A DNA stretch of 64,000 nucleotides from Austropuccinia psidii (taxonomy: Eukaryota > Basidiomycota > Pucciniomycetes > Pucciniales > Sphaerophragmiaceae). This document shows positions 11,282-21,977 of the stretch, one piece after another. How positions within the stretch are numbered: position 1 is the first letter of the stretch; each line of letters opens with the position of its first letter. The stretch lies in contig JALGQZ010000008.1 in the NCBI GenBank assembly GCA_023105745.1, forward strand, positions 24,627,866 through 24,691,865, written 5' to 3'. The position numbers and the translations under genes were made by a program. The notes under the pieces were generated by a model. The model made no database searches and was not told the DNA's origin. It saw only the letters and a list, made by a program, of their open reading frames with translations.

Positions 11282-12966
11282 CTTTGGGCACTCAGGAAGT
11301 AACTACTGTTCCAAATGAAAATATTGGTACAGCAACTAAAAGAACAGTGGCTGAGGATGAAATCATACTGACCCAAACAAATTCTGATTCATCAATGGAT
11401 TCTGATGCTTGTTCACTAGCTCTAAGTCTGAGTCATTCATGAATGAAAATTATATTTGAAAATGAAAACAAATTTGATCAAATTCTAATTTCATATCATG
11501 TATTCAAAAGGGAAGATTGGATCAAATTTCATTCACTCATTCAAATTACCTTCATGAAGCTAAAATCAATTGTTCTAAAGGATGAATTTACCACAAATCT
11601 CCAATGTGGGATTTGCTACAAAAGCTGTAGGGACATTAGAATTAAAGAGTGGCTTGAAGACCTCCATGAAGCTGGTAAAGAGGCTTTCAGAAATATCTAT
11701 ATTGGTTATCTATCTAATTTCATTGTTTCTATATGCTTGGATATGTTTTCATCAAAGTCCAAGGAGCTATTACTCTATGAGAAAATTTGGAATTTGCCAT
11801 TATTTCAAAATGACATGTCCATACCTGTGGGTTTACCCAAGAGGCTCCATGCACTGTATCTATTGGTGCAAAATCTTGTTAAACCAAGTCAAAATTAAAA
11901 GAAGCGAGTTTCCAATATTTTATTTGAAGCCATGTCACTTTATATGGATGATTAGAACCCTCTGGCTACATTAAATATTTCTAATTCAGCTTACAGTTAT
12001 TCTTTGCCTGTGGAGATTATTGCCATGCAATATTTGGGCTCATGTTTGAGTGTCAAAAAGGTTCCACTTTCTCCACAAAGCAATCAAAGTCAAGAAGGTA
12101 CTAGTATTACATCAAAAGTAATTTCAACACCAACTTTAACTGGCTTGATTGATAATATCCTCCAGCTAATAATTGCATTTGATTGGGTCCAGGCATATAC
12201 TAAGGTTGATTCCAAAACTACTCAGAAAATTGGAAAGAAATTGGTAAAGAGAGGAGTGTATCCATTGAAAGATATGGTGACCATTCAAGATCAGATGAAG
12301 TCTGAAAGACCATGCTACAATCTGATTGCATCATTCCTTACTGGGGGTGTACATGGACTTCTGGTGTGCTCAGCTGATTACTGCATTAGTTCAACCAAAG
12401 GGACCCTTCAACTTCTGAAAATTACATCAATGCTCAAGAGAAAAGAATTCTTGCCAGATGAAGAGATTTGGAAGCACACAAACAAGTATATATGTGAAAT
12501 CCTTCATGAAATCTTTTTCTCAAATCATTCATATTTGCCAATTTGCGCAAGCAAATACTGCCTTGCCAAATATTTAGCTTCCGACTTTAGTGAATCATGG
12601 CAAAAAACCCCCTTTGGAGCCTAATTTAATGATGAACTTACCTAAAAAGGTTGGTATTGAAAAAGCCATTCAAGAGGTGTAAAAGAGCATTTGTGTCATA
12701 TTACTTATTATTACCTGTTACCTGAAATTCATAACTATTGAGTGCAAAATATGTTTACTGTGTGGAGTCATGACTTCAAACAGCTTTGTTCCAAGCTTCT
12801 TATAAGATTAACAAGTGTGGTTTTTTCACCTCAGCTCAACAAAAGTGACAAGAAACAACTTTATGCCAAAAGTATCACATTAGAAAATAGTTGTGCTTAT
12901 GGGTATTTAGTGAAAAAATGGAAATATATGAGAGAAGTGATTCCAGGGACTTTATGTGGGGCTTGA
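11231..12966 (+). pseudogene. Unrecognised protein gene, broken, divergent from MULE
   Basis: One plus-strand frame stays coding-like for about 570 codons. An acidic Ser/Thr/Asn-rich lead-in at 11231-11440 ends in TGA. Then come 11443-11898 (151 codons), a 35-codon stretch with a TAG, 12004-12624 (206 codons), a gap with three or more stops, and 12742-12966. All blocks share the same frame, which supports a single ancestral gene rather than random frames. The sequence is rich in Leu/Ile/Lys with scattered Cys. I recognise no domain. It lies head to head with the MULE transposase and could be a second MULE gene or captured sequence. Confidence 0.5.
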
Positions 12967-13025
12967 ACCCACAGAGCCTACCTGTTCCACCAAAAATAAA
13001 AGAGTTGGATTTGGTTTGTCAAAGC
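12949..13025 (-). ncRNA. tRNA-like relic (Pol III B box)
   Basis: A 77-nt minus-strand segment ends with a perfect T-arm: stem GTGGG/CCCAC around loop TTCAAGC. This contains a consensus B box, GGTTCAAGCC. The flanking 7-mers GCTTTGA and ATAAAGT can pair in six of seven positions with two wobbles, at tRNA spacing. The D-arm and anticodon arm are not convincing. It overlaps the end of the unrecognised ORF and is most likely a tRNA-derived SINE head or tRNA pseudogene. Confidence 0.4.
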
Positions 13026-13081
13026 TATTGTTGTTAAACACCCAGATTCACAACCCAGGTGACCCCAGGTGAGTCTAGCCA

Positions 13082-13154
13082 GCACCAAGGATCAAACATG
13101 CCACATCTCAACCAATTTGAGAGGCAGAAACTCTAACCATTAGGTCATTAACAT
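13082..13154 (-). ncRNA. Second tRNA-like relic (A-box and weak B-box)
   Basis: On the minus strand TGACCTAATGGTTAGAG (13131-13147) is a good A box with D-loop GG. At tRNA-like distance lies GTTTGATCC (13089-13102 region), a weaker B box. T-stem and acceptor pairing are poor, so this is not a functional tRNA. Being 56 bp from the first relic on the same strand, the two could be the halves of a dimeric tRNA-SINE. Confidence 0.35.
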
Positions 13155-13481
13155 CAAATTGACTTCTATTGACTCTTTGGCAGCCAAACTCCCTTGTTTT
13201 CAGAATTTTTTATTATTAATGTAATCAAACAAACTTAATTTCTTTCAGCTTAATAATATATTATTCTTCAATGGAAAGTAATCCTCTCAACCCAAAACTT
13301 GTAATAAAAACATCCTGAAGTAAGTTTTTTTTGATTTCAATTTAATCATTTAATTACTTCCTATTAAATTCAATTTAATAAATTTTATTTATTAAATTGA
13401 AAAGAAATATTAATTTTAAAAATTTATTTTTAATTTTAAATAATTTCATTTTTTATCTAATTTTCTCATTTAAATTAGGTC
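13155..13481. other. AT-rich spacer
   Basis: No gene or element is visible. The sequence becomes T-rich toward the hairpin array that begins at 13482. Confidence 0.5.
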
Positions 13482-14830
13482 TCTGCGGCTCTTACAGCCC
13501 CAGCAACTTATTTTTTTGCATTCATTTTTTATTTTTGTTTTTTCATTTATTTTTTATAAAACTTCATTTTTTATTTTTATTTAATTTCAATTCTGGAGCT
13601 CTTACAGGCCTAGTGACTAATTTTTTTTTAAAAATTTAATTTTCAATTCTTTTTTCATTTTTATTTATTTTAATTTCTATTTATTCAATTTAATTGCTGG
13701 GGCTGTAAGAGCCCCAGAAAGCTTTCTTTTTTTAAAAAAATAATTTTTCATTTTTGTTTTCATTTTTTATTTATTTTTTTATTTAATTTGATTGCTGGGG
13801 CTGTAAGAGCCCCAGTGACTAATTTCTTTTTTAAAAATTTAATTTTTCATTTTTTTTTTCATTTATTTCATTTTTTTTTCATTTTTTTTTTCATTTTTTC
13901 TTCATTTATTCTTTATTAATTTTTTTTAAAATTTCATTTTTTATTTTTTTTTCATGTTCAATTATTTATTTTTATTTAATTTGATTGCTGGGGCTGTAAG
14001 AGCCCCAGCGACTCATTTTATACTTATTTTTTTCATTTTTATTAATTTTTATTTATTTATTTGATTGCTGGGGCTAATTTTTTTCAATTTTTTCTACTTT
14101 TTTTTCAGTTTTATTTATTTATTTGATCACTGGGGCTGTAAGAGCCCCAGTAACTATTCTTTCTTCTTTTTCATTTTTATTTATTTATTTGATTTCTGTG
14201 GTTGTAAGAGCCCCAGTGACTAATTCTTTTTGTTTTTTATTTTTATTTAATATGCTTTCTGGGGCTGTTAAAGTCCCAGAAAGCTCTCTTTTTTAAAAAA
14301 TTTAATTTTTTATTTTTATTTTTTATTTTTTTTAATTTGATTACTGGGGCCATAAGAGCCCCCATGGCTTATTTTTTTTTGAAAATTTATTTATTTATTT
14401 TTGTTTAATTTGATTTCTGGGGCTGTAAGAGCCCCCATGACTTTAAATCTTTTTTAAGAATTTAATTTGTTATTTTTTTCCTTTTTATTCAATTTATTTA
14501 TTTATTTTTATTTAATATGCTTTCTGGGGCCTCTTACAGCCCCAGTGACCTTTTTTTATAAATAATTTTTTTCCCCATTTTTATTTGTTTTATTTTTTCA
14601 TTTAATTTGATTGCTGGGGCTTTAAGATTCTTCTTTTAAAAATTTAATTGGCTTGCTGGGGCTCCTACAGCCACAGAGACTTATTTTTATTTAAGAATTT
14701 AATTTTTTATGCTTTTTTTCCTTTTAACTCAATTATTTTGATTTTTATTTTTGGTAATTTAATTTGCTAGCATTATTTTATGTTTTATTTACTTTTTTTG
14801 TTTAAGTTTCTTGCTGGGGAAACTTCTTTT
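13482..14830. repeat. Array of GC-rich hairpins in T-rich DNA
   Basis: About a dozen copies of a 21-bp hairpin (arms CTGGGGCT / AGCCCCAG, 5-nt loop GTAAG) plus several half copies are scattered at 60-190 bp spacing. Clear copies start at 13697, 13795, 13988, 14130, 14196, 14259, 14344 and 14417. Copies with the complementary loop CTTAC, i.e. flipped, start at 13482, 13593 and 14524. One at 14656 has loop CCTAC. Half copies lie near 14068, 14623 and 14813. Many are followed by TGACT or a near variant. The spacers are long T/A runs with no coding content. The stems are GC-rich in DNA that is otherwise almost all A and T. Confidence 0.85.
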
Positions 14831-15527
14831 TTTTGAAAAAATTAATTTTTCATTTTTTTTGGACATTTTCAATAAATTCTTTATTTATTTATTGGCCCAG
14901 TGACTTATTTAATTTATGATTTATTTTTTTATTTAAATTTTATTTGTAAAAATTTACTTCTTTATTTAATTTTTTTAATAGAAATTATTCTTGGGAAAGC
15001 GTCAAACTATGCTTCTTGCTGTCTCACCAATCATGAGTCAACAGTCACCATACTGTGTCATAAAACTCCCAAAATGTATGGAGCCACTTAATGATAAAGA
15101 AAAAAATTTAATGGGAAGGTCTATTTCACCAGTTGTAAATAATTTTTCTTAATAAATTAGTGACTCAATGCATCCAATAACTCTTCAAAACTCAATATTA
15201 CACCACAAGAACAGAAAGTATGAGTAATTTTTGAATTCTGAGGATCATTCCATGGCAAAGACTATTTCACCAGTTGCAAATGATTACCCCTTATCCAAAA
15301 ATGACTCATCTTCCAATAAGAAATCTAATAATTCACATAGAAGATTTCAGATTGCATGAAAATTACTCACCCAAATTTTGGACCATGCATCAAGAAGCAG
15401 AGGTGAATTCAGTACAGTTCCAGTTAAGCCCAAGCCAAATTGAATAAATCATCTCTTATTACCCTCTAAAAGTGAAACCCCAAATCCTTCAATAGCTTTC
15501 ATTTCAAAAAATCATGAGCCCCTCTTC
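14831..15527. other. AT-rich DNA leading into oxygenase remnant
   Basis: Short broken plus-strand frames only. The sequence turns from T-rich to a coding-like composition after about 14985, so the 5' part of the oxygenase gene may begin here, but no motif can be named. Confidence 0.4.
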
Positions 15528-16444
15528 ATGTATCACTTGCATCAATTTCATAATCCTTCCTCAGCTTTTACCTCATTAAATCAATTAATAATATCACTTT
15601 ACAAATTAGCCCAAATTTGTACTCATATCAAATTCAATAGTGATCTTATTGATGGTCATATGAAAGGAGTTGGACCTCACTGCAGAAGTGATAGTGGTAA
15701 GTCCTTATATAAGTCTTTAGAAAATTCTATTCAAGTATTTTTGTTAATTTTATTCTCCTTTTAACATGTGTTTATGCAAGGAAGACCACATTAAATCCAG
15801 AACTATTAGAGGCAGATAATGAAGAATGGATTGAGCTTTCTAGGTTTGGAAATTTTGTTTACTCCTGCATCAAGATTCTTTCTATTTCTGTTTCCCATGA
15901 GAATAATGACATAATGCAAAAAGCCCAGCTACCTGAATGGCATGAAGGTGAATGAAATCCAATGTTCCACCAAAAATTACAGTCTTTCTGCAATTTAATC
16001 ATAACAACCAATGGTTTTCATAATAATGTTCATGGAGAGACGAAGGAAATGAATACTTGGAATTATGGTTTGCTCACATTATTTGACAAATCAGGCATAC
16101 AAAAAATTCCATCTCCCATCCGCTCCTGTGGCTATGGCCTCTCATTTCCTGAATACTCCAAACTTTTGGATTTTTCTTTCAAACAAGTTATATTTGAGCT
16201 TCTCTGGAGAACTTCAATGACTTTTCACCAGACCACTGAGAAACCTCCTATTTTTGATGAACTTCCCACCATAACTCACTTTGGCTGTTCCTTCCAAATC
16301 AACTCCAAGCTATATTCAATAGCTAAAAGCCTTATATGTATGGATCCAAAAACCCAAGAAGAGAAGACTTATGGGAATCAAGAAAGGATTAAAAATGAAA
16401 AGAAAAGAAATCAACAGAAAAAAATGAAGCTTTTCAACATATAA
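15528..16444 (+). pseudogene. TET/JBP-like 2OG-Fe(II) oxygenase remnant
   Basis: The plus-strand frames contain, in order, a block near 15640-15700 (LIDGHMKGVGPHCRSDSGKS) like the segment before the fungal Tet-like core, then a 160-codon frame (15962-16444) with the core itself. That core has ITTNGFHNNVHGET, TWNYGLLTLFDKSG, GLSFPEYSKLLDFS, ELLWRTSMTFHQTT and ITHFGCSFQINSKL. This pattern fits the Tet-like oxygenases expanded in rust and mushroom genomes, which are often linked to DNA transposons. The family oxidises 5-methylcytosine with Fe(II) and 2-oxoglutarate. In the 160-codon frame the proximal His is residue 24 and the distal His residue 89, but the expected Asp of HxD reads Glu (residue 26). 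Stops separate the two blocks, so it is probably inactive. Confidence 0.7.
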
Positions 16445-17122
16445 ATTCCTTTTTAATTTCCATTTCTTTTGATGTAGCTTTTCAGGCTTAGACTAAGAAA
16501 CTTATGCATGAAATGGGATGTCTGATGCAAACTTGAGTACAAATTTTCATTTGGTGACATTTTTAAAGTATATATGTTGTTACGTATCCTTAGGAATGTC
16601 CTTCATGCATTATTTTCAAAGTCAGAACTTTGAATAGAAGTATTCTTCTCATTCAGAGCTTGATACAATTATATTGAAATATCCAAGAATATAGTTCCTT
16701 TCCTCTCTAAATTGACCTGCTTTTTTTCTACTCCAGCTTAATATAAAATGAGGATCATGTTAAGAAGCCACCCACTTGATCAAAAATATGTGAAGTATTC
16801 CTCCCCATATGTGATAAAATGTGTGGAAAAGAAATGTAGAATTGATCTCATAATATTATGATGAAGATTCTGATTGTCAAACAATATCATCATCTGCCAT
16901 GAGCTCAAGCTATGAATCAGAAACAGCAATTGAAGCCTCATGTGTCACTCAAACAATATCTCATTGTGCCTCATGTGAAATTCTGTATAACACAAATAGA
17001 ACCTGCAAACCAGAAGCCAGCCTGATTAGTATAAAAATTACTTTAGTATATATTCTTGCTCTCCAGTTCATTGTATTAACAATTAATTACTGTCAAGATA
17101 AAACTAAATATTTTTTTGAAAG
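16445..17122 (+). other. Spacer between oxygenase and SNF2 remnants
   Basis: An 86-codon plus frame at 16899-17159 has no recognised domain and includes a hydrophobic stretch. The last part may be upstream coding sequence of the SNF2 remnant, but I cannot show it. Confidence 0.4.
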
Positions 17123-17457
17123 ATGGATTATTCCAAGCCATATTGTCTTGGTATATTAAAAACCCATGTATGCCTCACTAATCCCATTCAGAAACCTTTT
17201 GCATGGGATGATTGGATTTTCTTATGTCATACAAGTCAAAATTTATTCTTGTGTAAAAATCAAAGAGAAGGTTGGGGTAGCCTTCCTCTGGATGTCACCT
17301 GTGAACTGGTACCATTGTTGGGTGACCCCAATTTATTTACATCCTGTGGTCCTTCTGGAATGTGGAACACTACTCTAGAGAAAAACCCCTACCAGAAAGT
17401 CTTCATTGAAAGCTTTCTCAAGTTTAACCTATACAACAAGATAAACATCACTATTCC
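17123..17457 (+). pseudogene. SNF2-like helicase remnant, 5' part
   Basis: A plus-strand frame (YCLGILKTHVCLTNPI..WDDW..) runs without a stop up to the left edge of element 1. After the 20.7-kb insertion and its TSD it resumes in the same frame at 38183, leading to the SNF2 ATPase motifs. Sequence before the motor is poorly conserved in this family, so this part is assigned through frame continuity rather than by its own motifs. Confidence 0.6.
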
Positions 17458-18857
17458 TGTCAGGTTGAGTCTATGTAGAATTAGTAATTAGGTTATTCAA
17501 AGCTTTAACTGTGACTGTGACATGTGATAAAAGATTAAGAATAAAGGTATTGATTGATAATAAGGGTTTATAATAAGATTTAAAGGGCTTTACTATTATA
17601 AAATAGTGGTGGTGAGTGCGGTTGAAAGCCCTGGATGCAGCTTTACCTGTTGGATGACAATAATAAAGACTAAAATAATTAATATTATAATTATACCTGT
17701 TTATTTTCCAAGGGTATAACTGTTTTTGACAGTTGTACTACATAGGAATTTAAGAGCAGGATGTGGAAAGCCCTCCTTTTATCCTGAAATGGGGTGGAAA
17801 GGCTGGTAGACCTTTCCACGTAGAGGAAGTGAAGATTTTTTCACTCTCTGAGACTGGCTTGTGGTTTGAAAATGCCTGTATAGCCTGTATTGGGCTCAGA
17901 TGTGGCTTTGAAGCCACATCTGGGCAGTTTTCACCAATACAGGGTGAAAATTTTCATCTGGGGACCACATAGCCTTCTTCTGATGTGTATGACGTGTAGA
18001 ATGCTGTACAGAAACTGTATGGGACCCCAGTATTGAAGTATAAACATGGTTCTTCATCTTTTTGACCCCTCATAACCATGGTTATGGGATATTATCCCAT
18101 GGTAAGGCTGTATTGGCCAGAATGTGGGATTTTGACCTTAAAACATCCATAACTTTGTCAGCTCTTGAGATATCAACCTCAAAATTGGGTCGGTGTGTAG
18201 CCCTGTATATGTTATACACAATAGTACCTTATTTGATATGGCTATCATTAAATATGGCAAAGTTATCCCATGTACAAGATATTTTGTACATATTTGTGTT
18301 TTAGGCAAAAGCTGTTTTGGGCTTGTTTGCCCCATAACTTTTGTTATAGTTGAGATATGAGGAAATGGATGACACCATCAAAAAGCCCTGATTGTGTGCT
18401 TTCCAAAAAGACCCCACTTTGGGTATCTCACACTAAAACTGTAGAAGTTAGATGAGAGGTGAATATTTTATTCACCCTTATTTGGCCTGAATTTGACCAC
18501 AACTTCTGTAATACTGGTGCTAGCTCAGTTTGGCTGGGACAATTGGATAGCCCTGACTTAGAGCTTCATTTTGAATATTAATGTGATGGAGTTAAGTCTC
18601 TTACTATGTATTTCAGATGAGAGGTGAAAATTAAGGTTTATGCTCAGCAACAGCTTTGAGCAGGAGTAACTCTGTTATTCTTTGTCCTATGATGATGGGA
18701 CTTGTATATTTGGAAAAGGGTGAGTTTCCCCTTTCTTTTGATACCTTTTGAGCTAATTTGGCTCAGCTCCATGTTTTGGTGGTATCTTGGCTATACCATT
18801 GGTTTATGGTATTTTGGCTGTCTTGCTTGTGCTCCGGTTTTGAGTCACAGGCTGACA
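17458..18857 (-). repeat. Element 1 3' LTR
   Basis: A 1,400-bp LTR bounded by TGTCAGG and CTGACA, preceded by the TSD ATTCC. It carries the conserved hairpin block at 17889-17951. The 12-bp hairpin here has a paired substitution on both arms (GGCTT with AAGCC) compared with the other LTRs. Confidence 0.93.
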
Positions 18858-18877
18858 TACCCTCCCTATAAAAAAGG
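18858..18877 (-). promoter_or_regulatory. Polypurine tract, element 1
   Basis: On the minus strand a purine run ending AGGGAGGGTA lies directly against the 3' LTR, the expected primer site for plus-strand DNA synthesis. The same tract abuts the 3' LTRs of elements 2 and 3. Confidence 0.75.
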
Positions 18878-20182
18878 CTCATCATTGATGAGACTTTTCA
18901 GTCCTCCTAGAGGCTCTGAATCTCCTTAAATGAAGGTTTCCATCTGGTATGCTTCATCTGCCACCCATTTGTCCTTATTAGCTGTTTGGTTCTTGAATCT
19001 GACTAAGTATTGTCTTTGATCCTTCCCATTAAGTCTGATCTTCCTGGCCCTGATGTTTTTACTCACAGGTCCAGGGGAATCCTCCACTTCCACTATCTCT
19101 GGTGGTGTGGGGTTCCTCCTCCTGGAGGGAAATTTGTCCTCCTCTGTTTGGAAGTATGGTTTGACTAAACTTACTCAAAAGACTGGGTGCTTCCTGGAAA
19201 ATTCCTCTGTAAGTTTGACTTCCGCTGCATTCTTTCCTATCAACCTAATGATAGTGCAGGGCCCTACAAATGAGTCTCTCATCTTCTTGAGTCCTTTAAG
19301 ATTATTAAAGTTTAGTGTAGACACTAGCACATGGTCCCCTTCCTTGAGGTCAAGCTCCATGGGTGTCTTGTCCCACCTCTGCTTATTATTTTCTTTTGCC
19401 TCAGCTATGCATTTTACAGCTGTGTCACAAGCCCTCATCCACATGTCATGGAAGTCCTTGGCTGTGGGGTGGATGGTCAGAAGAGTCTTCTTCAAGTGAT
19501 CCACAGGCAACAGGGGATTCCACCCTTTCTCTACCAGTGCAGGTGTTTTTCCTGTGGTAGAGTGCTGACTTGTATTATAAGCCAGTTGGACAGCTGGTAG
19601 AAGGGTAACCCAGTCATGGGTGTATCCCTCATGGTCCTTGTATTCCATGCCATAGGCACAGAAACGTCTGATGATGTCCTCCATTGTCTGGTTCATCCTT
19701 TCAGCTAGGCCCTCTGTTTGTGGATGGTAAGCTGTGGAAAATGCAAGCTTGGTGCCAAGCATGTCATACAAGTTTGTCCGAAATTCAGATGTGACTTTTG
19801 GGTCCCTATCACTAATGATTATTTTAGAGACTCCCCAGGTAGATATGATGTTATTCCAGAATAACAGAGCAGTATCCATGGCTGTGTCCTGTTTATGGCA
19901 TGTTAGAAGCCACATACTCTTGCTGAACGTATCAACTATTATTAATCAGGAGTTGTAGTTTTCTTTTCCTCCTGGGACAAGTACTATGACCGAGTCCATA
20001 TTGATGGTTTCCCATGGGTGTTTGGGTTCCTCTATATGTTGAAGTAACCCATACTTCTTCCCATGTTTCCTATTTTCCTTTTGACATCTTTCACAAGTGT
20101 TGATGTATTCACTCAACTCTTTTTCCCACTTGGGCCACCAAGCTGTGCTTGCTACCCTCTCTTCAGTCCTGTCCTCACTCAT
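18870..20182 (-). pseudogene. Element 1 integrase and C-terminal domain, broken
   Basis: Two frames cover the integrase. 19946-20182 holds the CC half of the HHCC zinc module (CERCQ) and the first catalytic Asp in INMDSVIVL, where the other copies have a Trp after the Asp. 19175-19915 holds SDRDPKVTS with the second Asp and [11 protein letters not shown] with the Glu. The chromodomain-like tail lies beyond a stop at 19175-19177. A frameshift separates this part from the upstream reverse transcriptase frame. The integrase would insert the cDNA into the nuclear genome. Confidence 0.85.
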
Positions 20183-20630
20183 GGCACTCCTGCAGGATCA
20201 GGGAGATGTGGCCTCTGTCTACCACTGTCAGTGCACTTGTGTGCTTCTCTATGTGGTAAAGCAGGCCGTCTACAAGGAAGAACTTGTTATCCTTATAGGC
20301 CCTCAAACAGGGTTCTTCCAGCTGGGATTCCAGTTCTGGGCTCCTGTATTTATGTTGAAGGAGTTGTAGTAATGTGCCATACTGTTTGTGTTTGGCATAA
20401 GACTTCAGTAGTTCACTAAAAAATTAATTGTGCAGTTCTGAGGAACTTATTCCCAGTATGGGAGTTTCTGTTCCTTCTGAATAAGTGTTTCCACTTTCAA
20501 GGGTACCACTTCCTGGTGCCCATTCAGAGAATCTGAAGTTCTTCTTCCTATCTATTTCCATGAAATGGATAGGGATCTTGGCTGCCACTTCAGGGTAATA
20601 AGCTGGATTGCTTTTGACATTATCCAGTGG

Positions 20631-21797
20631 TCATCTGCTAAGGTCATCTGCATTGGTATGAATTTTACCTTCTTTGTATATGATGGTCATATTCCCTCTA
20701 TACTCCTTGATGGCTATTTGCCATCTCAGCATGTGTCTATTGGTAGTCTTCATGTTCAGTAAAGACTTCAAGGCTGTGCAGTCTGTGTAGACTTCAAAGA
20801 CTGCACCCTCCAGATAATAATGGAGTTTTTCCAGAGCCCAGACTAGACATAGACATTCAGTCTGGGTGGCCCCATACCTGGCTTCTGAATCTTTCATTTG
20901 CCTAGAGATGTAACATATTACTCCCTCTCTTGGTTCACCATCTACAATTTGTCTTTGGTGGGGAGCTGCTTCTTAGCCTTGGCTACATGCTGCATCTATG
21001 TATAGCTTGAATGGCAGTTCAAAGTCAGGCAAGATGAGAACAGGTGCATTTGTGAGTTCATATTTGATCCTCTCATATTCATCCCTACTTTGCTTGGTAA
21101 TTTCAAAAGCTACATATTTTGAACATAACTGGTATAAACTACTAGTTATGTGGGAAAAATTCTTGATGTGGTTACTATAGTAGCTAGCAAACCCAACGAA
21201 AGATTGCATCTCTTTGATGTTCTTTGGTACTGGCTTTTGAAGTACTGCTGCTACTTTATTCTGGTCAATTGCCAGACTAAGACCTGAGACTTTATGTCTT
21301 AGAGCTAGTAGCTCTTGTTGGCCAAAATTACACTTTTTCAGTGAAATTTCCATATTAATGGGTGTACATTTACTTAAAAGTCTTTCTATGTATTGTACAT
21401 GGTCTTCCCATGTCTCTGAGCATATAATGATATCATCAATATATACCACCATCCAGCCTTCCAATGTTTCTTCCTGAAATATTGTGTCCATCATCCTTTG
21501 GAAGTGGGCTGGTGCATTTTTGATGCCAAATGGCATCCTGGTATACTCATATATGCCCATATGAAATATTATTCTGAGCAATTTAATGGAGTTTGTTTTA
21601 ACCCCATTTTGGTGGAAGCCTTTCATACAATCCATTTTGGTTATGTATTTGGCTTTTTCCAGTTTATCCAAGGCATGACCTATCCTGGGTATAGGGTACC
21701 TGTCTGCTTTTGTGTAGTTATTCAGATCTCTGAAGTCTCCACACAATCTATACTTGCCATAATGCCAGGTGATTAGGAAAGGAGTGGTTATTTCCAC
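20631..21797 (-). pseudogene. Element 1 reverse transcriptase and RNase H, broken
   Basis: Frame 20973-21797 contains the RT core: LCGDFRDLN, ITKMDCMKGFH (first Asp), MPFGIKNAPAHFQRMM and VVYIDDIII (catalytic YIDD). It then runs into the RNase H start LKLYIDAACSQG. Frame 20631-20897 holds [19 protein letters not shown] and [12 protein letters not shown] (RNase H Glu and Asp) and ends NADDLSR. A stop around 20970 separates the two. RT/RNase H copies the element RNA into DNA in virus-like particles. Confidence 0.88.
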
Positions 21798-21977
21798 TAT
21801 TTCATTATGTCAAATCTTCCTGATGACTTCCATGTCCAGGAGTTAATTGATATGTTTTTCAATTTCTTTCCCCGTTTCCAGACTTTCTGGGTAAGGAGGT
21901 CTCCTGAGAATGGGTGGATAAGGTCTTCCCACATCCAGATATAGTTCTATATCATGGCCTTTGATCTTTCCTAGTGG

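Noticed and set aside
13397..13639. 80-codon Phe/Leu-rich frame
   Set aside because: Translation of the T-rich hairpin-array DNA; not a membrane protein gene.
13482..14830. CRISPR-like array
   Set aside because: Regular short repeats suggested it, but spacers are low-complexity T-rich DNA, spacing is irregular, repeats flip orientation and the genome is eukaryotic.
19053..20419. Long plus-strand frames over integrase regions (also 29191, 40754, 42923, 31399)
   Set aside because: Antisense shadows of the minus-strand pol gene. They recur only where pol is conserved and have no coding character of their own.
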